Source: Pelagibacterium sp. 26DY04 (GTDB taxonomy: Bacteria > Pseudomonadota > Alphaproteobacteria > Rhizobiales > Devosiaceae). From it: a stretch of DNA of 64,000 nucleotides. Within the stretch, counting starts at the first letter, position 1. Every line of letters starts with the position of its first letter. Of the stretch, positions 60,575 to 64,000 are shown piece by piece. The stretch spans positions 620,001-684,000 of the forward strand of contig NZ_CP101731.1 in NCBI RefSeq assembly GCF_031202305.1. Reading direction: 5' to 3'. The translations under genes were made by a program, and so were the position numbers. Below the pieces are notes generated by a model. That model was given only the letters and a program-made list of their open reading frames with translations, did not search any database and was not told the DNA's origin.

Positions 60575-61117
60575 ATGGAAGCGAGCGATGTCCTCGACTT
60601 CTGGTTCGTCGAACACGGGCCCGAGGATTGGTATTCGGGCGATCCCGAATTCGACGCCCGTTGCGCGGCGCGGCTGAGCGGTGTTCATCGCCAGGCCGTA
60701 CGGGGCGAACTCTGGGAGTGGCGCCACACCGTTCAGGGACGGCTGGCCGAGATCATCCTGCTCGATCAGCTCTCGCGCCAGCTCCATCGCGGCGATGCCC
60801 AGGCCTTCGCCGCCGATCCGATGGCGCTGGCCCTCGCCCAGGAGGTGGTCTATCGCGGGCTCGACGCCGAGCTCTCGATCAACGAAAAGCTCTTCGTCTT
60901 CATGCCCTTCCAGCATGCCGAATCCCTCATCGTTCAGGAGGAGTCGGTGCGGCTGTTCCGCTCGCTGGGCAATGACGATTATCTGCCCTATGCCATCGAG
61001 CACCACGAAGCCATCGCCCGCTTCGGCCGCTTTCCGTTTCGCAACGCTGCGCTGGGCCGGAAATCCACGCCCGAAGAGATCGCGTACATGACCGAGCGCG
61101 AGGGGCAGGCCTATTAG
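60575..61117 (+). CDS. DUF924 family protein
   Basis: This 180-residue all-helical protein has the family marks VLDFWFVEHGPEDWYSGDPEFD, ILLDQLSRQLHRGDAQAFA, FMPFQHAESL and the histidine segment EHHEAIARFGRFPFRN. The function is unknown. ATG 60575 is preceded by TTGGAG; an in-frame TTG at 60563 is less likely. Confidence 0.87.
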   Translation: MEASDVLDFWFVEHGPEDWYSGDPEFDARCAARLSGVHRQAVRGELWEWRHTVQGRLAEIILLDQLSRQLHRGDAQAFAADPMALALAQEVVYRGLDAELSINEKLFVFMPFQHAESLIVQEESVRLFRSLGNDDYLPYAIEHHEAIARFGRFPFRNAALGRKSTPEEIAYMTEREGQAY

Positions 61118-61240
61118 TTTCAACCTGAGAAACCGTAAATCGATCGGCCCTACGGCAAAAGCGCACACCGAACCAAAGGCGAATGGGTCGTTCATGCTTG
61201 GGGCGCTAAAAGAAGCTTTATCCTTCCGGACCTTACGCAA

Positions 61241-62512
61241 ATGAGCACCGTACCCATTGCCGAACATCCCTATCGCGATGCGGTTCTCACCGAACTGCAC
61301 GCCCGCCCGGTCGAACTGGTCGCCCCCAATATGCGCGTACGCAGGCTGGTTCTGGCCGTCCCGACCCGCTCGGGCGCCATGGGCGCCGCCATTTCCCAGT
61401 TCCGCGATTTCGCGCTGGCCAAGGGCTATGCCCTGGAAGATGAAGCGGGCCGGCAATACCAGTTTTCGACGCCCGAACGCGTGGTGAGCTGGGAATTCCA
61501 CACCGAATTCATCACCATCACCTGGTATTCGGCGCTCGACGATGGCCAGAACTGGCCCGACGACATCGGGTTGGAAGCGGTGAGCGAGGCCGAGCTGGTG
61601 GGCGCCATGCGCGTCGATATGATGGACGAGCCGGCTCTGCCCGACCGGGTGCTGCCCTCCTTCAACCCGACCAGCCTCTGCCTTGTCGCCATCGAATATG
61701 GCAACGCCCAGCTTGCCGCCGATTTCGTCCCCGATGCCGATAAGTTCATCCGCTTTGAATTCGCCGCCGGCAAGCTCTCGCCCCTGCGCCGCGCCATAAC
61801 CCTGCGTCGCATCCTGGAGGTCGAGACCTACCGCACCATGGCGCTTCTCGCCTTGCCGCTGGCCCGCCAGACCGGTCCGGCGTTGCGGGCCGTGGAAATG
61901 GAACTGACGGACGTGATGGCCGATCTTTCAGGCATCGAAACCACGGACGAGGTTCAGGAGCGGCTCAAAAAGCTCCACGATCTTTCGGTGCGGTCCGGCC
62001 AGATTTCCGAGCGGCTCAACTATCGCTTCGCCGCCGCCTATGCCTATGGCGCCATCCTCAGGCGCCGGCTGGAAAAGCTGCGCGAGGAAACGCTGGGGCA
62101 GGGCTCTTCGCTCTCAAGCTTTATCGGCAACCGGGTGGAACCGGCGCTGGCCACCTGCGAGGCCATGGACAAGCGGTTGACGGTGCTGTCGCAAAAGCTC
62201 GAACGTGCCGTCGAACTGCTCAACGTCCGCATCAGTCTCGACATGCAGATCCAGAACAAATCGGTGCTCGAAACCATCGCCGAAACAGCCCGCAGCCAGT
62301 TCCGGCTGCAGCACACCGTCGAAGGCCTCTCGACCATCGCCATCACCTATTACCTGATCGGCATCCTGGGCTACGCCTTGGCCGGGCCGTTGGAGGCCAC
62401 GGGCTGGAGCAAGACGCTGGTGATCTCGATCTTGTCCCCGCTGGCGCTGATTGCCGTATTCTTCGGCCTGCGAGCTATCCGCCGGGGGTTCGAGAAAAAT
62501 TCAAAGCACTAG
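61241..62512 (+). CDS. DUF3422 family protein with C-terminal membrane segments
   Basis: This 423-residue protein opens HPYRDAVLTELHARPVELV, as DUF3422 members do, contains RAVEMELTDVMADL and a long helical region, and ends with two hydrophobic stretches (TYYLIGILGYALAGP and LVISILSPLALIAVFFGLRA). It is probably anchored in the inner membrane facing the cytoplasm. The function is unknown. The stop overlaps the convergent kinase stop by 4 bases. Confidence 0.87.
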   Translation: MSTVPIAEHPYRDAVLTELHARPVELVAPNMRVRRLVLAVPTRSGAMGAAISQFRDFALAKGYALEDEAGRQYQFSTPERVVSWEFHTEFITITWYSALDDGQNWPDDIGLEAVSEAELVGAMRVDMMDEPALPDRVLPSFNPTSLCLVAIEYGNAQLAADFVPDADKFIRFEFAAGKLSPLRRAITLRRILEVETYRTMALLALPLARQTGPALRAVEMELTDVMADLSGIETTDEVQERLKKLHDLSVRSGQISERLNYRFAAAYAYGAILRRRLEKLREETLGQGSSLSSFIGNRVEPALATCEAMDKRLTVLSQKLERAVELLNVRISLDMQIQNKSVLETIAETARSQFRLQHTVEGLSTIAITYYLIGILGYALAGPLEATGWSKTLVISILSPLALIAVFFGLRAIRRGFEKNSKH

Positions 62513-63417
62513 CCGAGCACTTCTTTGGGCACCAGAGCGCCATGGTGGCCGATGACCACCGAGGCGGTGGCGTGGCCCGCCTTCGCTGCCTCCTCGGGCG
62601 AGGCGTCCGAGAGCCGGGCAGCGAGATAGGCGCCGTTGAAGCTGTCACCGGCGCCTGTGGCATCGACCACGCTCTCGACTCGGCGCGCGCCGACCGTCCA
62701 CGAGCCATCGTGGGTGACGACCAGCGCCGGATCGGCGCCGTTCTTGACCACCACTTCCTCGCAGCCTGCCTTCAGATACCGCGCCGCCGTCGCCTGGGCA
62801 TCGGCGTCGCCAAAATAGGGCACCTCGTCCGCATGGGTCGGCAGCACGATGCTCGCAACGTCCGCCGCAGCCGTGAGCGCTGCCGCGACGCTTGCCTTAT
62901 CCGGCCAAAGGGCGGGCCGGATATTGGGATCGAACGCCACCCGCGCTCCGGCCCTGCGCCGCGCCCCGATCGCGTCGATCAGCCTCTGCCGCGCCGGAGC
63001 AGCCAGGATAGCCAGCGTGATGCCCGAAAAGTAGATGAGATCGGCTTCACCCAGCGCCGTCTCGAGCGCATGGGCATCGTCGGCCAAAAGCTTGGCCGCC
63101 GATGTGTCCCGCCAATAGGTGAAGTGCCGGTCGCCCTCGGCCTGATGGATCATATAGAGCCCGGCCCGCTTGCCCGCTATCGTCGCTATGGATCCCGTGT
63201 CGATCCCTGTACCGGCGATGAACTCGACCATCTTGCGCGAATAGATGTCGTCCCCCACGGCGGTGAAATAGCTCACCGACCAATCCGCATCCAAGAGGGC
63301 CTTGAGATAATAGGCGGTGTTGAGCGTATCGCCGGCAAAGCCGAGCCGGTAGCTCCCGCCCGTACCCCCGCTCATTTCAATCATCGCTTCCCCGATGGAA
63401 ACGGCCTTCTTGACCAT
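62509..63417 (-). CDS. kdgK: PfkB-family sugar kinase, probably 2-dehydro-3-deoxygluconokinase
   Basis: This 302-residue ribokinase-family enzyme has GFAGDTLNTAYYLKAL (about 27-42, the KdgK-type N-terminal motif), YWRDTSAAKLL for substrate, FDPNIRPALWP and the ATP/catalytic motif DATGAGDSFNGAYLA. KdgK phosphorylates KDG to KDPG in the Entner-Doudoroff region. No other KDG gene is close by, so the exact substrate is inferred. Confidence 0.78.
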   Translation of the reverse strand: MVKKAVSIGEAMIEMSGGTGGSYRLGFAGDTLNTAYYLKALLDADWSVSYFTAVGDDIYSRKMVEFIAGTGIDTGSIATIAGKRAGLYMIHQAEGDRHFTYWRDTSAAKLLADDAHALETALGEADLIYFSGITLAILAAPARQRLIDAIGARRRAGARVAFDPNIRPALWPDKASVAAALTAAADVASIVLPTHADEVPYFGDADAQATAARYLKAGCEEVVVKNGADPALVVTHDGSWTVGARRVESVVDATGAGDSFNGAYLAARLSDASPEEAAKAGHATASVVIGHHGALVPKEVLG

Positions 63418-63450
63418 GCTGTCCTCCTCGTACTACCGCTGCGCCATACC

Positions 63451-64000
63451 CTATCCGGCGCGCGCGAGAAAGGCCTCGGGCGACATGACGATCTTGTGGT
63501 CGATCTCGCCGATCGCGGAAAAATCCTTGTCCTTGTAAGCAATGGGCCAGAGCACGGATTGGATAGCCGCGATCCGCGCGCGCTTCTTGTCATTGGCCCG
63601 GATCACCGTCCAGGGCGTAGCCGGCGCGTCGGTGGCGACGAACATTTCATTGCGCGCCGCCGTGTATTCGTCCCACTTTTCCAGAGCTTGAAGATCAACC
63701 GGCGACAGCTTCCAGACCTTTACCGGGTCGTGCCGGCGTTTATGAAACCGCTTGATCTGCATTTCACGCCCGATTTCCAGCCAGAATTTGAAGAAATGCA
63801 GCCCCTCTTCGGTGATCATCCGCTCGAAGGCGGGCGCTTCGCGCAAGAATATCTCGGTCTCTTCGGGCGTGCAGAACCCCATGACGGGCTCGACAACCGC
63901 CCGGTTGTACCAGGAGCGGTCGAACAGAGCGATTTCCCCGCCGGCCGGCAGATTGCTCACATAGCGTTGGAAGTACCAAAGACGCGCCTCCCTGTCGGAC
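63451..64000 (-). CDS. ppk2: PPK2-family polyphosphate kinase (5' end outside window)
   Basis: The minus-strand frame is open at the right edge; 183 C-terminal residues are visible. They include RLWYFQRYVSNLPAGGEIALFDRSWYNRA (quoted in part: FDRSWYNRA, which is the PPK2 lid/active-site region), GFCTPEETEIFL, the KFWLEIGREMQIKRF segment and WKLSPVDLQALEKWDEYTAA. PPK2 enzymes phosphorylate NDP or NMP from polyphosphate or the reverse. The Walker A lies outside the window. Confidence 0.9.
   Translation of the reverse strand, partial: SDREARLWYFQRYVSNLPAGGEIALFDRSWYNRAVVEPVMGFCTPEETEIFLREAPAFERMITEEGLHFFKFWLEIGREMQIKRFHKRRHDPVKVWKLSPVDLQALEKWDEYTAARNEMFVATDAPATPWTVIRANDKKRARIAAIQSVLWPIAYKDKDFSAIGEIDHKIVMSPEAFLARAG

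Overview
The window looks like chromosomal DNA of a GC-rich alphaproteobacterium of the order Hyphomicrobiales, most like a Devosia or Pelagibacterium relative. This is inferred from gene content: an ehu/eut/doe ectoine cluster, PcaQ-type pca genes, a one-domain inositol ABC ATPase, RibN under an FMN riboswitch, and dense families of palindromic intergenic repeats. No database was searched. No rRNA, tRNA, CRISPR array, prophage or insertion sequence was seen.

Layout. 1-10.3 kb: uptake and breakdown of ectoine and hydroxyectoine. eutB and the edge-truncated eutC face ehuBCDA, followed by an Lrp-type regulator (DoeX-like), an inserted parDE toxin-antitoxin pair with a 13-bp-arm palindromic operator, a DUF4260 gene, doeC and doeD. 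10.4-14.2 kb: two small basic proteins, a cold-shock protein and an oxidoreductase operon. 14.3-19.4 kb: a Tat-exported PhoX phosphatase with a candidate Pho box, D-lactate dehydrogenase and a TetR/reductase pair. 19.4-23.8 kb: pcaIJF and a divergent LysR regulator for the end of the beta-ketoadipate pathway. 23.9-34.7 kb: a phosphate transporter, a Nudix hydrolase, a HerA-like ATPase, a ROK protein, the HrpB helicase and a CHASE-like/PAS/GGDEF/EAL protein.

34.9-52 kb is an inositol region. iolC-iolD-iolE-iolB lie on the minus strand and iolG is divergent; an RpiR-type regulator (IolR) faces a three-gene inositol-type ABC transporter, followed by a further Gfo/Idh/MocA dehydrogenase. The same palindromic motif (GGAA-N6-TTCC type) lies in front of the iolC/iolG pair and the iolR/transporter pair, which ties both loci to one regulator. 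The iol operon spacers are filled with composite inverted repeats. 52-55.8 kb: a riboflavin transporter (RibN) under a textbook FMN riboswitch, a tiny ORF with a 14-base match to the complete anti-Shine-Dalgarno sequence, and a GntR/ABC-2 operon. 55.9-64 kb: a CPA2 antiporter, a 1.6-kb gene-free repeat field containing a tandem duplication, a RecD-like helicase, DUF924, DUF3422, a PfkB sugar kinase and a PPK2 truncated by the window edge.

The least explained elements are the repeat families, whose second hairpin varies but stays self-complementary; the structured segment ending in a terminator only 16 bases before the 50.9-kb dehydrogenase; and the 25-codon ORF at 53.4 kb with its own terminator.
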